A stretch of 64,000 nt of DNA, from NCBI GenBank assembly GCA_965656875.1, contig CBFHMJ010000003.1, forward strand, positions 496,001 through 560,000, in the 5' to 3' direction. Of this stretch, positions 1-7,727 are shown one piece after another. Each line of letters starts with the position of its first letter. The stretch's first letter is position 1. A program made the position numbers and the translations under genes. The DNA is from CBFHMJ01 sp965656875 (lineage in GTDB: Bacteria > Pseudomonadota > Gammaproteobacteria > Enterobacterales > Alteromonadaceae). The notes beneath the pieces are model-generated. The model saw only the letters and a list, made by a program, of their open reading frames with translations, ran no database searches and was not told the DNA's origin.

Positions 1-72
1 ATGAGCCAGGGAGAAGGAGAGTGCTGCACTTAACAGGCAGCTTTTTATCAAGGTGTAGAATTTGTTTTTCAT
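1..72 (-). CDS. N-terminus of a secreted protein, cut by the window edge
   Basis: Reading the minus strand from an ATG at 72 gives 24 open codons running off the window. They form a classic signal peptide: a basic start (MKNKFYTLIKS), then a hydrophobic core rich in Leu, Ala and Ser, ending near SLAH. The protein is therefore probably exported through Sec. A second in-frame ATG lies at 90, adding MSVNYL; neither start has a strong ribosome site, so the start is undecided. The mature domain is outside the window and no function can be given. Confidence 0.55.
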   Translation of the reverse strand, partial: MKNKFYTLIKSCLLSAALSFSLAH

Positions 73-128
73 CAGATAGTTGACTGACATTCCGCGCTTA
101 TTCTTATGGGACGTAACAATTGCCTGTA

Positions 129-803
129 TTAAGACCTGCGATTGTTAATGTCATTATAGTTTCCTTGCAATCCGGCAAGTATCAGGGCATCTGCATCGGC
201 ATCTGCTCTTTTTTCCTGTAAATCAAAATATTTTTTAATCGACACTCCATCAAGTTTAACGATATCCAGTTCCTGACGAAGAAATTCAACAACTTTGTTC
301 ACTATTTTATAAGCATGAATAATAAGTGCTTTATCAGCTTCGTCGCCTCGCTGAAAGAAAAAATCAATGAACTGATGGAGTTGATTGAAACGAAGCAGGA
401 CTTTCATGTTCAGTGGATCCCAGCAACGAAATTCCATTAATCGATTTTCTTTAACAAACTGGTCAATTTCTTTTTGCTTGGCATAAGGAAAAGCTTGTAA
501 TTCAAAGCCTCGATCAGTAAAGACCTGATACAGGGCAATGCGTGGACGATTTTCGCAAAAAATATTACCTTCTTTGTCTATGTATCCGCCAAGAAGTTCA
601 ATATTCCAGTTTCTTCGATCAATCAGGCGCTTTAGTGCGGTGTCGAAACCATGACTTAACAATCCCTCTGATTCACCCAGTGACGATGCAACCATATGAT
701 AAAACGGCGGTAACTCACCCCAGTTAATCTGCTTTTTATAAGCATTTATATCCTTTAGCGACGGATTGGGTGGTAATTGCGGTTTATTGCCAATGTGTGC
801 CAT
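129..803 (-). CDS. hypothetical protein, unrecognised
   Basis: An open frame of about 224 residues from an ATG at 803 (MAHIGNKPQLPP); the frame stays open to a TTG at 824, but the ATG fits better with the short AGG element upstream. The protein looks soluble, with mixed charge, no signal peptide and no membrane segment. The middle is helical and aromatic (HQFIDFFFQRGDEADKALI), and the C-terminal part holds a repetitive acidic stretch, DADADA. I do not recognise the family. Its 5' neighbour across a 226-bp gap is the tusA-like gene on the other strand. Confidence 0.6.
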   Translation of the reverse strand: MAHIGNKPQLPPNPSLKDINAYKKQINWGELPPFYHMVASSLGESEGLLSHGFDTALKRLIDRRNWNIELLGGYIDKEGNIFCENRPRIALYQVFTDRGFELQAFPYAKQKEIDQFVKENRLMEFRCWDPLNMKVLLRFNQLHQFIDFFFQRGDEADKALIIHAYKIVNKVVEFLRQELDIVKLDGVSIKKYFDLQEKRADADADALILAGLQGNYNDINNRRS

Positions 804-1029
804 ATAAGAGCCTATGAAAATCAAGCCGGTAAATGTAATCTAACGAGTTTTTACGACATGTGCTGAACCGTCTGTTGCTTTGCATTGAATACGCGCACTG
901 GTGCAGTGTGGTTTATGTCAGTATCACTGTATAAGCATAACGCACTTTTACCTGGAATTTTAGCGGTGAATAGACGATGTTGACTGGATCAGGGTCAAAA
1001 GAGCCTGCAAATAACTAACCGGAATTTTA

Positions 1030-1266
1030 ATGACTCATTTTCGTTATGACGGACGAGAAGATCGTTGTCCTCTGACTTTTGTAAAGTTCAAACAACATCT
1101 GAATCAATTGTCGCCAGGTGATAACCTCGACGTTTTGCTAAGTGACGAAACCACAAAGAATGATATTATTCGTTACCTTACGGACAAACCCTTTGAACTC
1201 CATATCACAAAATTGTCATCTGAATGGATCAGGATATCCATTGATTACCTTTACGATACGGACTAA
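1030..1266 (+). CDS. TusA/SirA-family sulfurtransferase-like protein
   Basis: A 78-residue protein with the two-layer fold signature of TusA-type sulfur carriers: DGREDRCPLTFVK near residues 7-19, followed by the LSPGDNLDVLLSD strand pair and a helix starting at NDIIRYL. In TusA the Cys of a CPxP motif carries the persulfide. Here the Cys (Cys13) and first Pro are kept but the motif reads CPLT, so the second Pro is lost. It lies 21 bp upstream of a PerM-type permease and is probably co-transcribed with it; this pairing also occurs in other gammaproteobacteria. It may be a paralogue rather than the TusA partner of the tusDCBE genes elsewhere in the window. Confidence 0.75.
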   Translation: MTHFRYDGREDRCPLTFVKFKQHLNQLSPGDNLDVLLSDETTKNDIIRYLTDKPFELHITKLSSEWIRISIDYLYDTD

Positions 1267-1287
1267 TTATCAAGAGCTTGCGCATCT

Positions 1288-2370
1288 ATGTTGGAAATTT
1301 TAGTCAACTGGTATAAGAAGAAATTCTCAGATCCGGACACCGTTACACTGTTTTTGCTGCTGGTCACCAGTTTCTTCACTCTTTATTGGGTTGGTCATAT
1401 TCTGGTTCCGGTTCTTGTGGCTATTGTCATTGCTTACCTTCTTGAATGGCCAGTAGTTCGATTTGAACGTATGGGTATGAGCCGAAGTGGGGCCGCGTCC
1501 AGTGTCTTGCTACTGTTTACCGGCTTTTTAGTCGTATCTGGTGTGATTGCGATTCCGGTGCTTTGGCAACAAGCCAGTGAGTTTGTCCAAAACGCTCCGC
1601 AAATGATTTCTGAAGGTAAGCAATACATTATGGCGCTGCCTGAACGCTATCCGGATTATGTGGATACGGCCATGATTGCGTCGGTATTGAACGATGTTGA
1701 TGCCAGAGCTGTCGGGTGGATGCAGCAAATTGTAGAGGCATCATTATCAAAGATCGTTGATCTGGTTGCATTGATGATCTACCTCATTCTGGTGCCATTG
1801 ATGATCTTCTTTATGTTGAAAGACAAAGAAGAGTTGATGGGTAATTTCAAACGACTGTTACCGGAAGATCGCCGTCTGATTAATCAGGTTGGTATCGAAA
1901 TGAACCAGCAAATCATGAATTACATTCGTGGCAAGGTTATTGAAATTGTTGTTGTGGGTGGCTCTACCTATATCGCGCTGGCATTGTTTGATTTGCAGTA
2001 TGCTGCTTTATTAGGTTTTTTTGTTGGGTTGTCAGTATTGGTGCCTTATATCGGGGCTGCTGTTGTAACAATTCCTGTCATGTTGGTTGCTGTATTCCAG
2101 TTTGGCATTGAACCGCAATTCTGGTACGTGATGATTGCTTACGGTGTGATTCAGGCGTTGGATGGTAATTTACTGGTGCCGCTGTTGTTTTCAGAAGCAG
2201 TCGATCTAAACCCGGTTTTCATTATTATTGCTGTATTGTTCTTTGGCGGTATCTGGGGATTCTGGGGCGTATTTTTTGCGATTCCATTAGCGAGCCTGGT
2301 GAAAGCCGTCATTAATGCCTGGTCTGAAAGTACCCGTAAAGACACTATGTCGCTTGACCAGACTGCTTAA
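1288..2370 (+). CDS. perM: AI-2E transporter (PerM/TqsA) family permease
   Basis: A 360-residue inner-membrane protein with about eight hydrophobic segments: a pair near the N-terminus (LFLLLVTSFFTLYWVG and LVPVLVAIVIAYLLEWP), a polar central region (residues 100-150), and a dense C-terminal block containing LSVLVPYIGAAVV and the YGVIQALDGNLLVPLLFS signature typical of this family. Members export small molecules, including the quorum signal AI-2 in TqsA or Na+/H+ in some homologues, so the substrate is not fixed by family. It follows the tusA-like gene closely and is followed by a strong terminator, which closes the transcript. Confidence 0.85.
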   Translation: MLEILVNWYKKKFSDPDTVTLFLLLVTSFFTLYWVGHILVPVLVAIVIAYLLEWPVVRFERMGMSRSGAASSVLLLFTGFLVVSGVIAIPVLWQQASEFVQNAPQMISEGKQYIMALPERYPDYVDTAMIASVLNDVDARAVGWMQQIVEASLSKIVDLVALMIYLILVPLMIFFMLKDKEELMGNFKRLLPEDRRLINQVGIEMNQQIMNYIRGKVIEIVVVGGSTYIALALFDLQYAALLGFFVGLSVLVPYIGAAVVTIPVMLVAVFQFGIEPQFWYVMIAYGVIQALDGNLLVPLLFSEAVDLNPVFIIIAVLFFGGIWGFWGVFFAIPLASLVKAVINAWSESTRKDTMSLDQTA

Positions 2371-2412
2371 TTCTCTAATAGCACCTGATTCACCGTTAAC
2401 AGTGATGTGATT

Positions 2413-2447
2413 AAAACCCCATGAACAAAGTGTTCATGGGGTTTTTT
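2413..2447 (+). terminator. rho-independent terminator after perM
   Basis: A perfect 12-bp stem (ACCCCATGAACA pairing with its complement at 2431-2442), a 3-nt loop and a T-run follow the perM stop by about 45 bp. Confidence 0.9.
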
Positions 2448-2540
2448 AATGTCTCAGGCAGAAGATATTCAGAATGATTATGTAACATAAATGTTAGTTA
2501 ATGGTGTTAGTATGTTTCTTTTTAAAAGAGGAACATAACC

Positions 2541-4061
2541 ATGAACAGGGCTACTACGCCTATTCTCGCTGCATGTCTGGCATTAAATATGACATCGGGC
2601 ATTGCCGGAAGCTGGTGGGGTGATGAGCAGGAACTAAGCAACATTCCCTATAACTATGCCATTCATTTCAGTGTACACAATACCTACGATAAATATGATG
2701 TACATGGCGTAAACGACGACAGTGGTTTTAAAAGTTTCCTGGATAGCCAGATAGCCTCTGTGGAACTGGATTTTTACGCGGAAGGGGATAATACCTTCAG
2801 TGTTGGACACAATACCTGGAATCTGGACGATGAATCGATTTGTCAGGAGTCGGGCAATCGAAGTCCGTTAGCGAATTGTCTGAGTGATATAAAAAGCTGG
2901 ATCACAGTAAATCAACCAGATTATCCCATTACGTTGTTTGTCGATCTTAAAAACAGCGGAGACTACAACCAGACGACCTATCAAAATCTTGAACAGGTGT
3001 TTTATACACAACTGGGGAGTCAGGTGTTATTTTCGCCGTCCGATCTGGCCGCAGGTTATGGTACGCCAAGACAACGAATAGAAGCGTCTGGCTGGCCAAC
3101 ACTGTATGACATGCGAGGAAAAGTTATTGTCTTTATTGCAACTGGCAATGATGAATTAAGACGATATGCTGCCGGTACTTACCATAATGGTCCTGGCGAT
3201 ACTGCATTTTTTGTTACGCCAAATCCGTGTGAATCGGGCGTTGGCAATATAAACGATAGCCGTTGCGACTTGCGTCGTTATTCAGACTGGGTAGTTTCAC
3301 TGAATCAAAAGCACCAGTGGAGCAGCGCAAAAGCCATGGGAAGTCGAGCGTTTGCTCATGGCATGGTACTACGTAACTGGGATACCGATGATAGTTGTAA
3401 CTCGACAGGAGAGGATTTCTCATACAACGATTTTCAAAGTGCGCTTAATGAATTCCTGGTGACACATTATGGTGCCGATCCTCGTCGGGGAAACAGAAGC
3501 AATAACTATCCGAAGACCTGTGGCGTGCCTTACCGTAACGGTGTTGTAAATCCGAATCAGGATGTAGAAAAAGCTTTTGGTACTCGTTCGGTAGAAGCCT
3601 TCACCAGTGATTTAGAAGGTTTAACGTCCGGTTATTTTAAAATCAGAAACGTTGAACAAAACCTCTGTATTAATGAAGCAAATGTCGCTGATGAGGGGCA
3701 AATCACCTTCCGAAATTGCAACGATAACGACACGCGAATTCGAATTGTGAAAGCGTCTGGTGGACGTCATTGGCAGGCTGGCGACGGTACGCTGATGATG
3801 GAAGTTGAATTTCAGGATGACAACAATGCATCACTAAAAATCGAAAAGGAAACATTTGAAGCGGGCAAAGCAGCGGAATGGGAATCTTCCGTCAAATCAA
3901 ATGGCGAAACTCGTTGGTATCTTGCCCGCTTACCGGATGGCTACTACAGAATATTCAATAAATACAATGGATTATGTATGAGAGCACATTATGATGATTA
4001 CGTAAAAGTGGATGCATGTAATGGTCATGTCAGTAGTGAGTGGACTATCACCCGTTATTAA
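2541..4061 (+). CDS. secreted Ca2+-dependent PI-PLC-like phosphodiesterase with lectin-like tail
   Basis: A 506-residue protein with a signal peptide (about residues 1-22) and an AAGAGGAA ribosome site. The N-terminal 340 residues resemble the PLC-like TIM-barrel phosphodiesterases of the Ca2+-dependent phosphoinositide phospholipase C (PI-PLC-C1) family: first catalytic His in FSVHNTYDK (His46), metal ligands in VELDFYA (Glu75, Asp77), second His in VGHNTW (His90), then FVDLKNSG. From about residue 360 a different module begins, with GYFKIRNVEQNLCINE and YYRIFNKYNGLCMRA, resembling ricin-type beta-trefoil repeats that bind glycans. It is probably secreted and acts on phospholipids or phosphorylated polyols; substrate unknown. 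It stands alone, with terminators on both sides. Confidence 0.75.
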   Translation: MNRATTPILAACLALNMTSGIAGSWWGDEQELSNIPYNYAIHFSVHNTYDKYDVHGVNDDSGFKSFLDSQIASVELDFYAEGDNTFSVGHNTWNLDDESICQESGNRSPLANCLSDIKSWITVNQPDYPITLFVDLKNSGDYNQTTYQNLEQVFYTQLGSQVLFSPSDLAAGYGTPRQRIEASGWPTLYDMRGKVIVFIATGNDELRRYAAGTYHNGPGDTAFFVTPNPCESGVGNINDSRCDLRRYSDWVVSLNQKHQWSSAKAMGSRAFAHGMVLRNWDTDDSCNSTGEDFSYNDFQSALNEFLVTHYGADPRRGNRSNNYPKTCGVPYRNGVVNPNQDVEKAFGTRSVEAFTSDLEGLTSGYFKIRNVEQNLCINEANVADEGQITFRNCNDNDTRIRIVKASGGRHWQAGDGTLMMEVEFQDDNNASLKIEKETFEAGKAAEWESSVKSNGETRWYLARLPDGYYRIFNKYNGLCMRAHYDDYVKVDACNGHVSSEWTITRY

Positions 4062-4084
4062 CGATATCTGACACACTTGAGATA

Positions 4085-4137
4085 ATCAGTAGCACCAGTA
4101 GAAATCTGAAAGACTGACTGGATGCTGCTGATTTTAT
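4085..4137. terminator. imperfect hairpin between convergent genes
   Basis: Arms AATCAGTAGCACCAGT and ACTGGATGCTGCTGATT pair with one bulge and are followed by TTTTAT. It sits between the ends of the phospholipase gene and the minus-strand LysR gene and may stop transcription for the former. Confidence 0.45.
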
Positions 4138-4194
4138 AATTCTTTGTCGGCGAAATTCCATCTTTTATCATACCTCAACAATTGCTCTTCGCAG

Positions 4195-5079
4195 CTAACG
4201 ATAATATTCCCACTGGTCCCGAATAAGATTAACCAGTGCTTCTGTTTGCGCATTCAGGTAGGGATTACCCGGATAAACCAGCCATAGTTCATCCTGGACA
4301 AAGGAGATATCCGGAAACACATGTACCAACTTCTGATGACTGATCTCATCGGTTATTTGTCCCCGACAGAAGATCCCAACACCGTCATCATTCAAGCAAA
4401 TCTTTTTTATCAGCCGCGCATCGTCAGCGCTCACCCAGGTATTGTCTTTTAACCAGAAATCGTAAGTGTCCGGATCATGAGGGTCAGTGCTTCGTGCCAG
4501 ATCAGTTGAAGCGATGAAATAACGATGTTGATGATAATTACGGTGAACTTCGTCAATGGTTTTCTGGTAATCGGGGGTTGCGAAGCAGCGAAATTCCAGG
4601 CCAGGCAATTTACGAGCTATAGAAGCTTCATTGCCTTTGATGTGATTTTGAAACGTTATATCAAACTGATGCGCAGGAGGAGAGCCCTCAGTTGGGTACA
4701 TGTGTCGGGAAAATTTAATATCAGGATAAAGCTTTGTGAATTTCAACAAAATATTATCAATTACGGCGGCAATTGCACCAGGTGGGTGACCGATCGTTAC
4801 GTGACCCCCCGCCGTTGAAAGATTCTGTTTTTTTAATGATAAGTAAATATTGTTAAGTTTCGATAACGGGTTATTTGACATTTGATATAACCTTTGTCCC
4901 GAAGTGGTTAACTTGATTCCCTGATTACTTCGTACCAAAAGCTTGCTACCCAGGTCAGCCTCCAATTCATCAATCTTTCTACTAATTGTTGATTTTCCTA
5001 ATGATAATTGCTTTGCGGCTTCTCCCAGTGTTCCCGCCGAAATGACCTGACAAAAGATGTGTATATGATCGAGTTTCAT
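4195..5079 (-). CDS. LysR-family transcriptional regulator
   Basis: A 294-residue regulator. The N-terminal winged helix is clear: MKLDHIHIFCQVISAGTLGE, then the recognition helix region LSLGKSTISRKIDELEADLG. The C-terminal two-thirds is the effector-binding domain (HVTIGHPPGAIAAVIDNILL onward). The ATG at 5079 is preferred over an upstream TTG because GGAACG sits just before it. It is transcribed away from the CitE-type operon across a 229-bp gap, the usual layout for a LysR protein controlling a divergent operon; that operon is its likely target. The inducer cannot be read from sequence. Confidence 0.9.
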   Translation of the reverse strand: MKLDHIHIFCQVISAGTLGEAAKQLSLGKSTISRKIDELEADLGSKLLVRSNQGIKLTTSGQRLYQMSNNPLSKLNNIYLSLKKQNLSTAGGHVTIGHPPGAIAAVIDNILLKFTKLYPDIKFSRHMYPTEGSPPAHQFDITFQNHIKGNEASIARKLPGLEFRCFATPDYQKTIDEVHRNYHQHRYFIASTDLARSTDPHDPDTYDFWLKDNTWVSADDARLIKKICLNDDGVGIFCRGQITDEISHQKLVHVFPDISFVQDELWLVYPGNPYLNAQTEALVNLIRDQWEYYR

Positions 5080-5308
5080 ACTGCGTTCCAATTTTGAAAT
5101 GTGATGTTGTTAAATAAGGTATTTAAAAATATGAACTAAATGTCTACCATTTTGAAACAAACGGAAAGGTTTTACATACAGATACAACAGATTTATGCGA
5201 TGAAAAACCCTGAATCTTTTCGTTTCAGAGTCGCAATTGACAAGAACTGGTTGTTTGCGATTTGGGAAATAGAGAGTCGGGACGATGCTCAATCCGGGAG
5301 GCAAGAAA
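5080..5308. promoter_or_regulatory. divergent control region of the LysR gene and the CitE operon
   Basis: This A+T-rich gap holds the promoters of both directions. Two direct copies of ATTTTGAAA occur at 5091-5099 and 5149-5157 and could be half-sites for a regulator. An ideal ribosome site, GGGAGG, lies at 5297-5302 for the lyase gene. No clear -35/-10 pair was assigned. Confidence 0.4.
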
Positions 5309-6136
5309 ATGAAACAGCTACGCAGTTTTTTGTGTGGTTCACCCAGTCGACATGATGTAAGTCTGAAGTCTGTCGAGTGTGGTGCTGACGTCATACTATT
5401 TGATTTAGAAGATTCTGTTCCAGAGGGAAAGAAATCCGCTGTACGCCAGCAAATTCTGAAGCAACTGAAGCGAAAACACCCGAAACCAACGGCGGTTCGT
5501 ATTAACGGACTGGAATCGATTTATGGTTTTGAGGATGTATTGGCGCTAGTTACGGAGCAGGTTGCCCCGGATATTGTCATTATTCCGAAATTTGTTTCGG
5601 TCGCACATGCTGCACACATCATTGAATTATTAAAAGAGCACTTTCCAGCCATTCGCGTGTTTTCAGTTGTTGAAACGATTGAAGGCCTGAGAGCGCTGGA
5701 CAGAATTGCGAACGGCTGCATGTTACTGGACGGCCTGATCTTTGGTTCCGCTGACTTTAGTTATGAAATGGGGATTGCTCCGGGAACGGCTGATTTTAGA
5801 TTTGCTCAGGCTGAAATCGCCTGGGCCGCCGCCGCGATTAACGGTGCTGCGATTGATGCGCCATGTTTTTCAATGTATGACCTGGAAGCCGTTGCAGAAC
5901 AGTGTCATGTCGCGAAAACCCTTGGCTATGTTGGAAAGATAGCCATTCACCCATCTCAGGTTGGGGTACTGAATCGTTGTTTTAGTTTATCACCTGATGA
6001 ACTGACGTTTGCGCAAAGCGTGATGAATAACGATACCCCTGACCATGACGACAAAACAATTTCACGGGTTGGCTCAAATATGGTGGGGCCACCCATTCGA
6101 AAACTTGCTCGTAAGTTGTTGAAGCTTAGCCAGTAA
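5309..6136 (+). CDS. HpcH/HpaI aldolase / CitE-like CoA-ester lyase
   Basis: A 275-residue enzyme of the CitE group, which cleaves or forms malyl-, citramalyl- or methylmalyl-CoA esters with Mg2+. Family signs are the N-terminal RSFLCGSPSR, the metal-site strand ADVILFDLEDSVPEGKKSAVR, the conserved AVRINGLES turn, and the C-terminal GKIAIHPSQV. The ATG at 5309 is chosen because GGGAGG lies 6-7 nt upstream; a start at 5285 lacks a site. It opens a run of four genes with strong ribosome sites. Next to a MaoC-type hydratase it could work on a beta-methylmalyl/mesaconyl-CoA type pair, but the substrate is inferred only. Confidence 0.85.
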   Translation: MKQLRSFLCGSPSRHDVSLKSVECGADVILFDLEDSVPEGKKSAVRQQILKQLKRKHPKPTAVRINGLESIYGFEDVLALVTEQVAPDIVIIPKFVSVAHAAHIIELLKEHFPAIRVFSVVETIEGLRALDRIANGCMLLDGLIFGSADFSYEMGIAPGTADFRFAQAEIAWAAAAINGAAIDAPCFSMYDLEAVAEQCHVAKTLGYVGKIAIHPSQVGVLNRCFSLSPDELTFAQSVMNNDTPDHDDKTISRVGSNMVGPPIRKLARKLLKLSQ

Positions 6137-6160
6137 ACGATAGTTTTTCAGGAGGATATT

Positions 6161-6733
6161 ATGACTGATTTACGATTAAGTGAGCTGCGACGGGTTGCTC
6201 CGGGGCAGTACGTAGAATCACATGGTCTGTGGTTTGACGATTTCACGCCGGGTGATATCTATTTTCATCAACCGGGTCGCACGGTGACTGAGGCTGACAA
6301 TGTCTGGCAGTCATTGATTAATATGAACGATCATCCACTTCATATCGATCATCACTATGCGGAAACCACAGAGTTTGAACGCCCCCTGGTGTCGAGTCTG
6401 GTGACATTTGGCATTATTGGTGGGCTCAGTCTGGCAAGTACCAGTAAAAGGGCGATTGCGAATCTTGGCTGGAAACAGGTCGAATTGCCAAATCCGGTTT
6501 TTGTTGGCGACACCTTGTATGCCAGCAGCAAGATTGTCAGTAAACGTCGTTCAAAATCTCGACCTGATCAGGGCATCGTGACCGTTGAAACAACAGGATT
6601 TAAGCCCTGCGGCACGGTTGTTCTTGTTTGGCAACGTAGCTTTCTTGTGCCGTTAACTCCGGATCAGTCAACGCCAATCATTGTACCTGATGCGATTGTT
6701 AACCGACTGCGAAGGCAAGGAGGTGATATATGA
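6161..6733 (+). CDS. MaoC-like (hot-dog fold) hydratase/dehydratase
   Basis: A 190-residue single hot-dog domain protein. The middle contains HIDHHYAETTEFERPLVSSL, matching the MaoC pattern in which Asp and His sit beside the CoA-ester substrate, followed by LPNPVFVGDTLYASSKIVSKR, the usual second half. Relatives include mesaconyl-CoA hydratase and (R)-specific enoyl-CoA hydratases. An AGGAGG site precedes the ATG by 6 nt. Its stop overlaps the start of the next gene by 4 bp (ATGA), implying translational coupling. Its position after a CitE-type lyase suggests that the two act on successive CoA thioesters. Confidence 0.85.
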   Translation: MTDLRLSELRRVAPGQYVESHGLWFDDFTPGDIYFHQPGRTVTEADNVWQSLINMNDHPLHIDHHYAETTEFERPLVSSLVTFGIIGGLSLASTSKRAIANLGWKQVELPNPVFVGDTLYASSKIVSKRRSKSRPDQGIVTVETTGFKPCGTVVLVWQRSFLVPLTPDQSTPIIVPDAIVNRLRRQGGDI

Positions 6734-7716
6734 CGGTTCCAGTGCTTTCTGATGCCATGATTATGGCGCTGTTAAATCCGTTGCAATTGCTGGAGGATTT
6801 CAATCGATATTTTGAACAAGTCGCTCAACGAGATCAGCATTCTGATGTGCTTCGCGTGCCGCAACGAACGTTGATTTTTGATGGCAATCCATTTTCTGTT
6901 ATGGGCGCTATGCCTGCTTACGATCAGGAAACTGGCTTGTTCATTGTTAAGAGTGCCATTCATGTGGCCCATGATGATCCCAATCTGTCACAACCGTCGG
7001 TCGACAGTTTGATTAGCATTTTTGAACGTCAGCCAGGACGAGCAGTCGCCGTACTGGAAGGCAATATTGCTACCGGATTGCGAACCGCAGCAGTCAGTAC
7101 GCTGATTACTCAACGTTTGTTGGCTAACCGGGTCGACGAGAGTACGGATAAACAACTGGCGATCATTGGCAGTGGCAATCTGGCGTTTTGCCATTTGATG
7201 ATGATGATACCAACACTGGATTTTTCCCGAGTTGTACTTTATTCCCGCCACCGAGAACATGCCGACAAAATGATTGCTCGTTTTAAGCGTTGGTCTGCAG
7301 GGCGTTATCAAACGTTGTCGAATCTGCCAGAAATTATTGTTGAAGATTCGGTTAAATATGCGGTGCAGGAAGCGGATGTTGTGGTCACGGCGACCAGTAG
7401 CAGAGAACCACTTATCGACCCGGACTGGTTGTTACCGGGTTGTCATGTCAATTGCGTGGGGGGACATAGTCGAATCGCACGCGAACTTAGCCATCAACTG
7501 TTGGCGCAAAGTGAACTCCTTGTTGAAAACCGGGCCTTTGCAGTTTCAGAGGCTGGTGATGTTCATGATAAATCATTCGAAGTGTCGGAATTTCTCACAA
7601 TGTCAGAACAGGATTGCGCTGTATTTGCTGACAGACTGAGTGTCTTCAGCTCGGTCGGAACCGCGATGCTGGATTTATTTTTTGTTAAACATCTGATGCA
7701 ACGCAAGTTGTTCTGA
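6730..7716 (+). CDS. ornithine cyclodeaminase / mu-crystallin family protein
   Basis: A 328-residue member of the OCD/mu-crystallin superfamily, NAD(P)-dependent enzymes that include ornithine cyclodeaminase, alanine dehydrogenases, ketimine reductases and SbnB. The Rossmann core is visible at KQLAIIGSGNLAFCH (about residues 140-154), preceded by AVLEGNIATGLRTAAVS, the family's substrate-arm signature, and followed by ADVVVTATSSREPLI and HVNCVGGHSRIARELS. The true substrate cannot be told from sequence. It is coupled to the MaoC gene by a 4-bp overlap and lies 11 bp before the PLP enzyme, pointing to a shared pathway that handles an imine, amine or amino acid. Confidence 0.85.
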   Translation: MTVPVLSDAMIMALLNPLQLLEDFNRYFEQVAQRDQHSDVLRVPQRTLIFDGNPFSVMGAMPAYDQETGLFIVKSAIHVAHDDPNLSQPSVDSLISIFERQPGRAVAVLEGNIATGLRTAAVSTLITQRLLANRVDESTDKQLAIIGSGNLAFCHLMMMIPTLDFSRVVLYSRHREHADKMIARFKRWSAGRYQTLSNLPEIIVEDSVKYAVQEADVVVTATSSREPLIDPDWLLPGCHVNCVGGHSRIARELSHQLLAQSELLVENRAFAVSEAGDVHDKSFEVSEFLTMSEQDCAVFADRLSVFSSVGTAMLDLFFVKHLMQRKLF

Positions 7717-7727
7717 CAGGAGGTTAT

